This document shows positions 11,192 through 21,346 of a DNA stretch of 64,000 nt, one piece after another. This DNA comes from Aaosphaeria pasadenensis. Taxonomy: Eukaryota; Ascomycota; Dothideomycetes; Pleosporales. The notes under the pieces are model-generated. The model was not told where the DNA came from. It was given only the letters and a program-made list of their open reading frames with translations, and did no database searches. Each line of letters begins with the position of its first letter. The first letter of the stretch is position 1. The stretch is taken from assembly GCA_022813625.1 (NCBI GenBank), contig JAKLMB010000009.1:558001-622000 (forward strand), read 5' to 3'. The translations under genes were made by a program, and so were the position numbers.

Positions 11192-13320
11192 CTAGCCACG
11201 TCCTAGTATAATCAACTCTCCTTCCGCGCCACTGTCGCTCGTGATGTACATGCGCTCATACTTATCCTTCGCTATCGACACCGGCCGGAAACACTGCGTC
11301 GTCGAACAGTGCTCCTCGTCGGGCGAGGAGAAGATCTCAGTATACCCAGCGCTGCCATTCAACTGCGCCTTAGGACCGAATCCATCCACCCCTGGAGCGT
11401 ATGGGACTTCGACGACCTTGTATCCTGTCGATGGAGCACGGTTCCAGCTGCCGTGGAATGTGACGTACAGACTAGTGTAGTTCTTGTCGAAGACCGCATC
11501 GAGCGGTGCAGAGTGCGCCTGCAAGGCTAATCTTGCACCCTCGCTTTGTTGCGTGCAGGTGTTGTCTGAGAAAGTCTCGTTGGGCGTGAGGACGAATTGG
11601 TCGCCTCGTTGGAATTTCTTGTCCGTGATGACGCTCGGATCCCAGACCGTGTAGCACGTTGGGTAGCCATACCATTGAGTGTTCTCCTTGGAAGGGTCGC
11701 CAATGAAGTTGATCTCGTCGGCTGGGTTGTCGATGTGGATGTCGATAGCGGTGCCGCCAACAGTACGGTGGATCTCGTCCGATGCGTTCTCTACCTCCCA
11801 CAACCTTTGATCAAGTTAGCAATTGAGCAGTGGAGTGCTTGAGGGTTATAACTTACATTCCCTCGCCATCGAACGCAAGACCAACGCCATTGCGAAGTCC
11901 GTACCCAAGGTTCCAGCCTTCAGATGCATATTTGTAGCCGTCTGTGGGGACCTTGTTTCTGTTAAATCCCTTGACACACGATCTTCCGGTCTTGATATTG
12001 CCAGATTCATAGTCGAAGTTATCGTTCGAACCATGCGAGACAACGAGAACATCAGGGTGCTTGGGTGGGATGGCAAGCGTACGTGTGACGTGCCCTCGAG
12101 CATCCATGTCCGTAATGATGGTCCTAGAAGTACTGCTAACAGTTCGTGTCGCAGAGTCGTAGTCCCATGCAAACACCGACGTAGCGGAGCTGGCATACAA
12201 GGTTTTTCCATCGGGACTGAGTGCAATGCCGTGATTGATGTTTCGCTGTGCGATGAGGGTTTTCTGATTCGATAGACAGCCGTCTGAACCGATGGTATGA
12301 ACAGTAATACCAAGTCCATTCTGTACCAACAGGAGATGGCCTGCGTTATCAAAGATCAAGCCCCTAGGCTGCGTCAGGTCGCCTGCAACTTTCACGGCTT
12401 TCCATCCGCTAGCTATCTTGTAGGGGAAGTGCAATTTGGAGATGCCGGCGCACGATGCAGGTACACTTGTCGAGACGGGTGCAGGAGAGCCCGTGGAGCT
12501 GGGAACGATGATGGTGCTCAGTGTGCTGGTCGGAGGAAGTGTTGAACTTGATGGCGGGACGCTCGAAGGTGTTGGGGGTTTATTCGGCACCAAATTGTCA
12601 GCAACGAGCTTGTCGAAGTTTGCATTTTGTCCCTGGTTCAAATCCAAGAACCAATGGCCGAATGATGAATGGACATTGAAGGTAGATCGGTTATTTGCAG
12701 GCTCTTTTGGAAGCCTACTCGTGTAACCGTGTGCAAACTTGACAGCAGTGCCCAGTGGATCGATAGATGCGAGTTTTCCATCAACATCATTCCATTGACT
12801 GCAGCCTCGACAGCGGACGGTCAATGTCCAATGCGTGGCATTGTATCCTGTTCCTTTCAGGTACGAGTATTCAGCTCCGTCGAAGGGTTGAGGTAAGCTT
12901 AATCCACTGTAACATATTGTAAGTAAGGTTCTTTGAAAACAGAACCATGACGTACTATGCCATTCGTGATGAGTAAATTGCGGTATTCGAGGCATTGTTC
13001 ACCCATCCGATAGTGAGCGGTACATAAGGCATAGTGCCACCCCACGCAAATCCAACCCAGCCATTTGCAATCGGAGATACCATCTGGAGCACCGTGTCAA
13101 ACGGTGCAACAGTAGCATTAGGAAGAGCTACACCGATTGTAACACCATTGCCTCCAGTCCATCCTGAAAAGCACAATCCGGTAACTGTGTCACAATAGCG
13201 TTTGGTATTTTGCCCAAGAACTGGCCCCAAATTAGTTTTACACTCAATTTCTCAACGTATAGGTGGTTTACCTGTTCCGGCAGAAGCCAAAAGGCCCACT
13301 GACGTCTGAGAAAGCTTCAT
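11192..13320 (-). CDS. Secreted cytochrome b (AA8)-PQQ pyranose dehydrogenase (AA12) fusion
   Basis: Four exons (13320-13272, 13220-12956, 12906-11857, 11804-11192) join in phase to 658 residues. A short hydrophobic signal peptide starts MKLSQTSVGLLASAG. The first ~220 residues resemble the cellobiose dehydrogenase cytochrome domain (SPIANGWVGFAWGG, then a CRGC segment); its heme needs one Met and one His. A Ser/Pro/Thr-rich linker of about 40 residues (PPSSSTLPPTS) follows. The rest matches the beta-propeller of fungal PQQ-dependent pyranose/L-sorbosone dehydrogenases (NHGIALSPDGKTLYASS, GYGLRNGVGLAFD, QAHSAPLD, HGSWNR, ECR-type CFRPVSI). Such enzymes oxidise sugars outside the cell and can pass electrons to lytic polysaccharide monooxygenases. 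No CBM1 is present at the C-terminus. Confidence 0.88.
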
Positions 13321-14792
13321 AGCGAGGAGGGCAGCGGAGTTGGCATCTCAAGGTACTTCCATTGTGGATGACTGCGGTTTTTATCCCTCATAATCGCGAA
13401 CCAAAATGAAAGTAGATACAAGTCGTCCCAGAAAAAATTAATTAGCATCTGTTAGCGACAATACATGGCTCGGCGGACAGGAACAGGGGGCGGGTCTATG
13501 GTAACCTATCCCGGTGGAGCGATTGCACAGCATAGTGCTGTTCTGAGAGCTGCCACTCTCTGTAGCCTGCGAGATAGGAAGCCCCTCGGATGATCCTCAA
13601 TTGTTGGGTACAGATGAAGTATGGGGGAGCACTCTCCACATTCGTTTCTGTAGATTCGTGGGGTTCGGCTCCTTCCACGCGGATATTGGAATCGATACAG
13701 AATGTGACTTTGCTATTGCTGTGTCGTCCCACAAGTTGTCACGGGAAGCCTCGTCGAAAGACCGGTGGTCTGAGGATACCAAGAGATCACCAGGGGCAAA
13801 CATATGCTTTGAATGTGCCAGCCCGGGTTTCGGTCAGTTGAGCCTCCATTCTGAGCCGGAGACTATTCGCGGGCTGTCCAGAGAATGGTAAACTCGAGGC
13901 CTGATGACTGCATGTATGTCGCACAAATGAAAGGGGCTTTCAATGAATTAATTGGAGCATGCTAGAATGGGACGACGATAACGCGATGTCACTTTGGGCA
14001 TGGACACAGCATTTCGAGGTGGGTAAATTGCGCCGGGATCAACGAGATAGATGAACGACTTTAACCTTAAAACGTCAGCGCGAGATATATGACGATGTCA
14101 GCGCCAATTAGCCACGCAAATATACTTGAGGCTCTAGAAGGCTTCCTTCGCTGAATATATCGGACCGGGTGCCGAAGGTCTACTCCTTCGAATTGCATGT
14201 ACAATACGAAAGTACTTACGCGGCGCAATTGCGAGGGAATTCCGCCATGGCGACGACGAATCGCCGAGAGCAATTGCATGCCTAGCTCTTCCAGAACAAA
14301 GCCACAAAGCTGGACCACCGGGCATGCGGATATAGCAGTGTAATGAGAAACGGTAGAGAATGATATAATGAACGAGTGTAGTATCGAGGTTCTTAGGGAT
14401 ATGAGAGAGACCTAAGGTTTGAGGTGAAAGCACTGACCACTTATAATCACACGTGATGTGTCAGGAAGCATGGCTATGGCGGACCATTGTAGTATCTGAA
14501 AAGGTGGGATACAATTGGAAACTCGATCAATGGACGGGGAACAGACATTTAAGTAAAGATGAAGGCTGGCAGAACCTGTTGTGGTTTGTTACTACTGTTC
14601 ATACTCACAGTTGCCCAAGCTGACACAACCATGAATTCTGGACTCCCAGCATTGTAACACTGTTTCACTTCATGGAGGAGGCAGCTCCGAACCTTAGCAG
14701 CGCACTGCAGATGCATCATGGTTCTCACGTGGCTGTCTCCTGAGATATCCCCGGTCGATATTTGAAATGTCCCAACAAATGCTCCTCCAGAA
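13321..14792. other. Intergenic spacer
   Basis: This holds the promoter of the sugar dehydrogenase gene and the 3' flank of the crotonase-fold gene. The open frames of up to about 100 codons lack recognisable features. Nothing else was recognised. Confidence 0.45.
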
Positions 14793-15646
14793 CTAAATCT
14801 TCGCCTTCGCCGGTGCGCTCACCATCCTTCCATGCACGTAGCTAATACTTCTCAATCTCTCCGCGGCCTCGCCCCAGAGTTCATTCCTCAACAGACTGTA
14901 CACGCCCATTTTTGCTTTCCCTTGGATGCTTCGGGCCTTCTTCAGTGCGACTTCCAGCATCTCGCTTGGATCCGCTATTTCGTCGACGATCCCGTCCGCC
15001 AACGCCTCTTTTCCTGTCCATCGATGCGCTTCAAGAAGCATTTTTCGGGCAACCTGGGGCCGCAATTTAAGTCGAGGGAGAAAACCGATACCAGGAAAAT
15101 GTAGACCAAGGTTCACTGGAGGCATGGAGAAGAAGCCCCGTTTCGAATTCATGATGCGGTAATCGTGGGCTAACGAGAAAGGACATGCGCCGCCAAATGT
15201 GTGGCCAGTCAATAGGGCAATGGTGGGAAATGGGTAATCAAGGAGTGTGGCTAAGAGCTGTTCAGGCAGTTAGTATGAATCAATTGACAGATCAAAATAG
15301 ACTCTTTTTTTTGCCTTAATTTGACCTGGGAGTTGAGAAGGGGCAGCCGTATATATATCTACGAATGGACTCAACATACAGGAAAGAACCCATCGTTGTT
15401 CGCGAAGGGGTTTGTATCCGCCTCGTCAAGCTCTAGGCCTGTACACCAGAACTTCTCGTCATTGCCTCTTATGATTACACACCCTTCCGAGTCGGGTCCC
15501 AATTCTTGTTCTATATCTCGGAGTGCCTTTATGAGTTCTTGCGCAAACCGTACGTTAAGGCGATTCTCTGGTGCTTTTTGAAGGGTAATAACAAAGACCT
15601 GATCATGACGATCTACGCGCAGATTCCAGTACTGTCCCAACGCCAT
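14793..15646 (-). CDS. Enoyl-CoA hydratase/isomerase (crotonase-fold) protein
   Basis: Two exons, 15646-15380 and 15257-14793, make 243 residues. The intron starts GTATGT and ends ACAG. Crotonase signatures are visible: WCTGLELDEADTNPF in exon 1 and TGHTFGGACPFSLAHDYRI (oxyanion-hole Gly-Gly) in exon 2. The closest look is to delta3,delta2-enoyl-CoA isomerases of fungi and plants, but the stretch where they carry a catalytic Glu reads SMPPVNLGL, so the chemistry may differ. The C-terminus KAKI is a weak PTS1-like tripeptide. An alternative start 17 codons upstream (15697) is possible. A role in peroxisomal beta-oxidation beside the acyl-CoA oxidase of this block is inferred. Confidence 0.85.
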
Positions 15647-16040
15647 ATTGTTGGTTTGTGTTTCTGTATCCAACCTTGGCGGTGCTGTTGGTAGCATGCA
15701 CGGAAACGAAGAGAATGCTACAGAAACATAACAGAACGTAATATCTGATTTGCCTCGATATGGTAGTAGTTTTCGCAAGATTGAAGGTACGATTCCATGC
15801 CTCGGCATCAGCATGGTGAGCTCTAGCAACCCCACGTATTGCATTCTTGGCAGGGTCGCCTCATGTTTGCGGGGTCGGTAGCTTCGGTAATTCTCGGTCT
15901 TGCTGCTACTCATAGACTGACTCGAATTATGCTCGCTGGAAATACCAGATTCGGTCGTATTACAACCCTTCGTGCCCTCGTACCTCATAGAATAGCTGCC
16001 TAGGCGAAGAGCAAACATGGATGGAGCATCTGCAGCTCGT

Positions 16041-18297
16041 TCACCAACCAAAACCTTGATCCCAATCTACCATGAGCCAATTCCCAATTCCTCCATAGGT
16101 ACCGAACCATTCTTGAGGCTGAAGCAGTGTTGGCTCTAGAGCTGCTCCACCAACTGCAGGATTGCCAAGTAGTTGCTGTTGTTGGTCTACTGTGTTTGCA
16201 TTAATTTCCAATTCAATAGGTTGCGTATTCGGTGTTCGAAGTCCCTGGAGAATTCCCGCCGTCTCCAGTTCGCGTGGGGCGATAGATGATGTCTGAGGCA
16301 ATTGTTGGAATATTGGATGCCACATGCGGCATAGGTCTGGCCCGAAATCAGAGAAGAATTGCTGTGTCGTTGCCGGGAAGCTGAAATCGGGGAATGCACC
16401 AAGCGAGGGCCGCTGAGTAACTTTCTCTCGCACTTCGAAGAGGTGCTTCAGGCTGCCTGCAGCCGTCGCCCACCGATTGCCCAACTCCTCAAGAGCTCGG
16501 CCCATAATCGCTAAATCTTGCTCAGCAGAAGGTATGAGGCTACTGTATCGATAACACGACAACTGCGCCATTCCTGCTGTTAAACAATAGAACGTGAAGA
16601 TAGGGCCGAGATATCGTAATTCATCGCGAGCCATGAAATCTTCGAATATACCCGCTATAAACGAGGAAGCTACCAAGGCAGGAAGAGAAGGGGAAGCTTT
16701 TGGCTCCACCGGTCGATTCAAGATGATCAAGGTCGTAAAATACTGAGCTGGATTAGTTTCGCGTTCCATAACTAATATTTCTTCTACTTGCCTGAATATG
16801 TAGTTGTCGGGTTTCAAAGCTATATTGTTTTAAAGGCCGTCCTTCGATTGGTCGACACAATTGTAGATTTTCGGGAAGAGTTTTGAGCCAACGGAAGAGT
16901 CTATCTTCTAATGACTTCTTGTGCTCCTGCAGACCATGTTTCCGGAGATAGCTTTGCGTAAGGTCACCTAAGTTAATCAGTAAAAATGTCATCACAAATG
17001 GCAATGAGTGCTTACCAAGGATACAACAAATTCCCACGTATGAGGAGAAGAGATTTGAGGGGGCAACCATGCCTTCAAAATCGACAACCGATATAGGAGC
17101 TACATCTGAAAGTTTAAGATCAATTGCTCGAGGCCTCCCGTGACCGGCATTGATCAGAGCGTCTCTGCAAACCAGAGACCACCAAAGTCTTCGCCTCAAC
17201 CCTGCGTTTGGTTTAGTGCCTGGATCTCTATGCAATCCAACTTGCAATGCGAGACCTATGCAGATGCGCAGCCAGAAACTGCTCGTATGCACAGAGATTT
17301 GCTCAGGCCCTTCAGGGTTCCACCAATGAAGGCAAATACAGGCAGCAATCGTGACAATAGGATCTTCTTCGGCTCCAGTCCAGAAAAGAACCCTAGCCTT
17401 CCTGTAGAAATCGGCGGATGGATAATTGGGCAACGGTGCCGAAACTCTGCTTCCGGCAAGAAGCATAGCATGCAGAAGAAGTAGAGAAACCTGGTTAGGG
17501 TCGCGATTCTCTACCCAGCTGCGTTCGACGACGGGGTTCCATGGGTGGCATCGCGACCAGAAGGCGTCGAGCAACGACTCGCGCACAGGTCTAGGTGGAA
17601 GCTCTGAAACTCGATGAACTCGTAATGTTTCGAGATCAACTTCAGAAAGCCGATGGGGCATGCTGCTCGGCAAGCCTGCGTCGTCATCCACGGGGACGTC
17701 ATTGCGAAGGTATTCCAGTCGTCCGAGGTAGCTGACGACATTGGTCTGGGAGGCAGAAGAAGGATATGCAGAATTTGTAACATCAGGCTGCATACTGTGG
17801 TCATTAGATAGACCATTAGATGAGGCGTTTGTCAGGCCCGGATATGAAGATTCCGGGTTCCGTTCCACTCTAATTGATGGGTCGTGTAAGCTGGTTGCAC
17901 TGGAGAGTCTTCGCCCCAAGCTATTCTCTGTTTTCAAACTTCCGTCCGTCCGCATTGAGGATTCGTTGGGGAATGCAGATTGACTGGCGTCTGAAGGGTC
18001 GGTGTAATTTGTACTTTCCACAGAGAAGGCGGGCTGTGAGCCGTCGGCTATGCTCCCATTCAGTCCTGACTTGATCTTACGGGCTCCGGCAGGCGGGGAA
18101 GGACTGAAAGTAAAACGTTTCCTCTTCCTCTCTCTAGGTATACATTCATACCCGTCTCTCGCGCATGGCGAACAAACCTCGCCTTCCACATTATCAATGT
18201 CACAGCGGACCTTCTTCTTATGACAGATGACGCAGGCCTTCACGGTTCGTCTGGTGCGTTGTTGTTCCTTCTCTTTAGGCGGGCCCATCGCCGACAT
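16041..18297 (-). CDS. Zn2Cys6 transcription factor with fungal-specific TF domain
   Basis: Three exons (18297-17016, 16967-16792, 16742-16041) give 719 residues. Residues about 22-52 form a classic binuclear zinc cluster (CVICHKKKVRCD ... CSPCARDGYEC), followed by a basic RERKRKR segment. The middle holds the fungal transcription factor homology region (DAFWSRCHPWNPVV, CLHWWNPEGPEQ, LRRRLWWSLVCRD, GHGRPRAI). The first intron is 48 nt long, in frame and free of stops, so retention would add 16 residues. The second is a 49-nt GC-AG intron (donor GCAAGT), needed to join LHIQ to YFTTL. The C-terminal part is rich in Gln and Asn. It lies upstream of the crotonase gene on the same strand and may regulate this metabolic block, which is inference. 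Confidence 0.9.
16743..16791 (-). other. GC-AG intron in the Zn2Cys6 gene
   Basis: The donor reads CAG|GCAAGT and the acceptor GCTCAG|TAT, 49 nt, with ACTAAT as a likely branch site. Because 49 is not a multiple of three, only removal of this segment fuses the two long open frames at a conserved position. Confidence 0.75.
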
Positions 18298-19879
18298 TCA
18301 AACGTATGCAAATTCGATATCATGGAGGATGAGGAGTGTAGATGCAGAACATCGGCTGAGCTCGGATCGCTAGTTTTAGCATCTCTTCATGGGCCAAAGC
18401 GCGCGAGGGTATGGGGTGGGTGCATGTAAACGTCAAGGCGGGCCAAGCCTTCCCGGCCCCGCGTTCTCGGGAGAAAACGTGCTGGTTTTGGCCATGTTCC
18501 CCCCAAGTGACCCCCAGATTCCGTCTCGATTAGACTGATCTAGGCGAGTTTTCTTTAGTCATGTCATTCTAGATAAAGTTTATTTTTGATAATCCGATCT
18601 TCATGATGGGTTTTGGAGGCTAACCGATCGAGTGCTTTTTGTATGTATAAAGCAAGATGAGTCTCCTGGGTAACGCCGAATGCATTTTATCACGAAAGGA
18701 ACAAGGCAATTAAAGACTGACATTTGACCTCAATATCAATATATCTACCTACAGGATTCCCAATACATTGCTATCCCACAACCGCCAAAACAACACTTCC
18801 TGTTCTTCGTGCTAACCAGACTTCCCATCCGTCTTCGCTCTATTCTCCGCCATCCAAGGCTCCTGCTTCGACGTTTCAGATTTCCAACGATCCATTGGTG
18901 TTTGGTCTGCACCGCTTGTTGCGTTGGCTACAGTCCTCGTGGAGGTGGTATTCGTCTGATGTGGCCCAGTGATGACAACTGGTGTTGGGGCCTTTGTTGT
19001 AGTAGAACGGCTTGCCATATTTAGGAGTGAGAGCTTCGGGGTAGTATAGCTAACCCAGGTCAGTTATAAAAGAATCCGAATGACGAGCCGGGAGTACCTG
19101 TAAGTTTTAACAATTGAACTTGGTCGATTGTAGTTGCTGTTGGCGATGTAAAAGTGCGCAATTATCTGTCTGTATATGTATTCCGTTGCTCGAGAAGTCG
19201 CTGCCCTATGGTTCAACACTCGGAACAAGGTTTGCAAACACATTGTCTTGAGGAAACATGATTGAAGGCCGCACTATCTGATTCCCGTTCACCCTTGAAG
19301 CTGCGAAAATTTCATTCGTAGCCGCCTGAGGCATGTTATCAACGCTGCAAGATTGAGGGACGATATGCGAGTAGCAAGGTATGCGTATGTAAGGCTTGAT
19401 GGTTGTTGATGGCCACATCATGTAGACGAGTGGTTCAACTCTATACCGAAGGCATTGATTGGAGGCCGCCGAAAACATGAAGTTTAGCTCACAAGATATG
19501 CTGATAGGCACGTTGCAAGATATACGTATTGCCCTGATTGAAAAGGTGTGTTTACACTTAGAGCCGATTGATGATAATTTGCACGATACCATTTGATGAT
19601 TCAGCCTTCAAACACCTGGCACAGGGCCGAAGTCTCATGAATAGGCGTACTAGGGTGGTCTAAATGATATCGTTGTTTTGACTAAAAGCCAATACATCAT
19701 CGGTTCACGAGCAAGCTACATCCTGTCTCGCCTTGCGTCCTTATTTTCTTCACTGACTATTACAAAATGCAGGAAAATGAGCATTGAAAGTACTATAGAA
19801 AATCGATTGTAAATGTAACATTATGTATAGGCACAAAGACAGGGAAAAGCTTATGCAAGCCTTTTATATGCCCACTTTT
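18298..19879. other. Gene-poor spacer
   Basis: Mostly non-coding. A 129-codon frame on the minus strand (19206-19592) has no recognised family. The stretch leads into two long inverted repeats. Confidence 0.4.
18812..19018 (-). CDS. Possible small hydrophilic protein
   Basis: An open frame of 68 codons encodes a Thr/Ser/Lys-rich hydrophilic peptide with no signal sequence, transmembrane segment or recognised domain. The composition is more protein-like than in most short frames nearby (a DRWKSETSKQEPWMAENRAK stretch), and the ATG context is AAATATGG. It could equally be chance. I do not recognise the family. Confidence 0.25.
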   Translation of the reverse strand: MASRSTTTKAPTPVVITGPHQTNTTSTRTVANATSGADQTPMDRWKSETSKQEPWMAENRAKTDGKSG

Positions 19880-20001
19880 ATTCGTTGGTGATCCACCTGA
19901 ACCAGAAGAACAGGCCCCTGCATTGGCCCGAGACGCTATCGATTCCATCAATAGGTACATTGAGGGACCTGCTCTTCGGGTTCAGGTGATCACCAACGAA
20001 T
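19880..20001. repeat. Imperfect inverted repeat, ~38-bp arms
   Basis: The left arm (about 19880-19918) starts ATTCGTTGGTGAT and is mirrored by the right arm (about 19964-20001), which ends ATCACCAACGAAT. The loop is about 45 bases. The plus strand across the element also reads as a short open frame ending at a stop near the end of the right arm, with no ATG. Confidence 0.75.
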
Positions 20002-20212
20002 GAAATCGTCTAGGGCTCCTCATCACACCTTTCATCCATCTCTGTACCCCCAATGCTCTTATTACGTAGAAAAGATGAGATGGATTAGTATTTGGTCTAT
20101 CTCGATGGCAATAAATGAAATCTACAAATGAAATCCACAAAAGAAAAATGATAATGATCATGCTAAGCATGCTGTTACCAGGACGACTATTTCAACCATT
20201 GCCGATAGCAAA

Positions 20213-20424
20213 ATAGAGGTCTGGGTTATTAGAAACTGTCCAGACTGATCCATATTATCAATCTATCGTCGAGCTCTTTAAGCCGCCGGGCTTCAAAGCT
20301 GGTACACGCTTAGTCCTCGGTGCTAACTATCGCGACAGCCCTGAAGCCCGGCGGCTTAAAGAGCTCGACGATAGATTGATAATATGGATCAGCCTGGACA
20401 GTTTCCAATAATCAAGACCTCTAT
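20213..20424. repeat. Long inverted repeat (hairpin), 89-bp arms
   Basis: The arms at 20213-20301 and 20336-20424 are reverse complements with about six mismatches, separated by 34 bases. Five of the six differences are A/G. The structure ends 38 bases from the stop codon of the zinc-finger gene, whose 3' UTR may run into it. It could be a foldback element or an inverted duplication. Confidence 0.9.
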
Positions 20425-20461
20425 GTTGTGGAGTTGTGGGGAGTAGCGCACTAGAGAGATG

Positions 20462-21346
20462 TTATACGCTTCGGCAATGTAAGGATCCAAAACTACGATG
20501 ATGACGTGAAGTTGTTATATTTCGATGAGTTTTCCGGGGGCAAATGCGAGTGTGGCGTTTTAAGGTGTCTTCTCGGCAGTATGTTTTACCGCAAGAGTTG
20601 CAGATAGGCTTTTTAGGATGAGAGAGCCTCGGACAGGAGTTCTTCAAGTGTCTATTCAGATCTCTTCGACGGATAAGGATCTTTGGACAATATGGACAGT
20701 GGTGTGGACCTTGAGTATCGTCTTGTACATGACACTTGTGTCCACTGCGCTCACTCGAATAGGTCTGAAAGCACCTTGGGCAACGAGAAGACTTGGTGGG
20801 TTGAATCGCCACTTTATTGTGCTGGGGAAGCCTGTCGCTACACACATTCGCCGTGACTGGAGCCAGGGTATTTTGAGGGATGTCAGATCCGGTAGATGAG
20901 CTGGCGCACGGAGATGTAGATGGTATTTGATGCGTCGCTGCAGGTGAGATTTCCGACCTTGAATCCTCATAAGGCCACCCGGATTCGGGGCCTGGGTAAG
21001 GTTCTTCATAGGGAAATGCCAGATGATTATCATTGCTAGGAGATAAAAGCCCACACAACCAAGCATTTGGATCAATAATGTCGATGGAAGAATACGTAGA
21101 AAACGAATGATCCAGAACGCCACAATCATAGGAGTTTCTCTCCAAGTATTGGGGCGTGCTTGCAGTGGAGCTGAAATTGGCATCTGCATTTCCATGTAAA
21201 GATTCTGTGAGATTGAAAATTTGGCCCAGGGTGGAAAAATGGGTATCGTAGTTTTGGTCATCGATAATTTGGTTGAAATGGTCGATCTGGCAAATGCCAT
21301 GTGTTATGCCATGATCATTGTGTTGCGGATAGATGGCGCCGGCGGC
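20462..21346 (-). CDS. C2H2/C2HC zinc-finger protein, 5' end unresolved
   Basis: The open frame runs from 21346 to the stop at 20462 (up to 294 residues). It contains two zinc-finger-like units of the form C-x2-C-x12-H-x4-C (CPYCPKILIRRRDLNRHLKNSC-type and CNSCGKTYC...HTRIC) after a Cys-rich segment CPRCFQTYSS. The C-terminus is basic (RHHRSFGSLHCRSV), and the N-terminal half is acidic and Ser/Pro-rich, as in a transcription factor. No in-frame ATG exists in the whole frame, so the start must lie in an upstream exon. A TTTACTAG acceptor sits exactly at the upstream edge, but I could not find a convincing first exon. It is either a split gene or one that has lost its start. Confidence 0.6.
   Translation of the reverse strand, partial: AAGAIYPQHNDHGITHGICQIDHFNQIIDDQNYDTHFSTLGQIFNLTESLHGNADANFSSTASTPQYLERNSYDCGVLDHSFSTYSSIDIIDPNAWLCGLLSPSNDNHLAFPYEEPYPGPESGWPYEDSRSEISPAATHQIPSTSPCASSSTGSDIPQNTLAPVTANVCSDRLPQHNKVAIQPTKSSRCPRCFQTYSSERSGHKCHVQDDTQGPHHCPYCPKILIRRRDLNRHLKNSCPRLSHPKKPICNSCGKTYCREDTLKRHTRICPRKTHRNITTSRHHRSFGSLHCRSV

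Noticed and set aside
20656..21300. 214-codon minus-strand frame starting with ATG over the zinc-finger gene
   Set aside because: It has an ATG but is a +1 shadow without zinc-finger motifs; the true frame is the one with the paired Cys and His.
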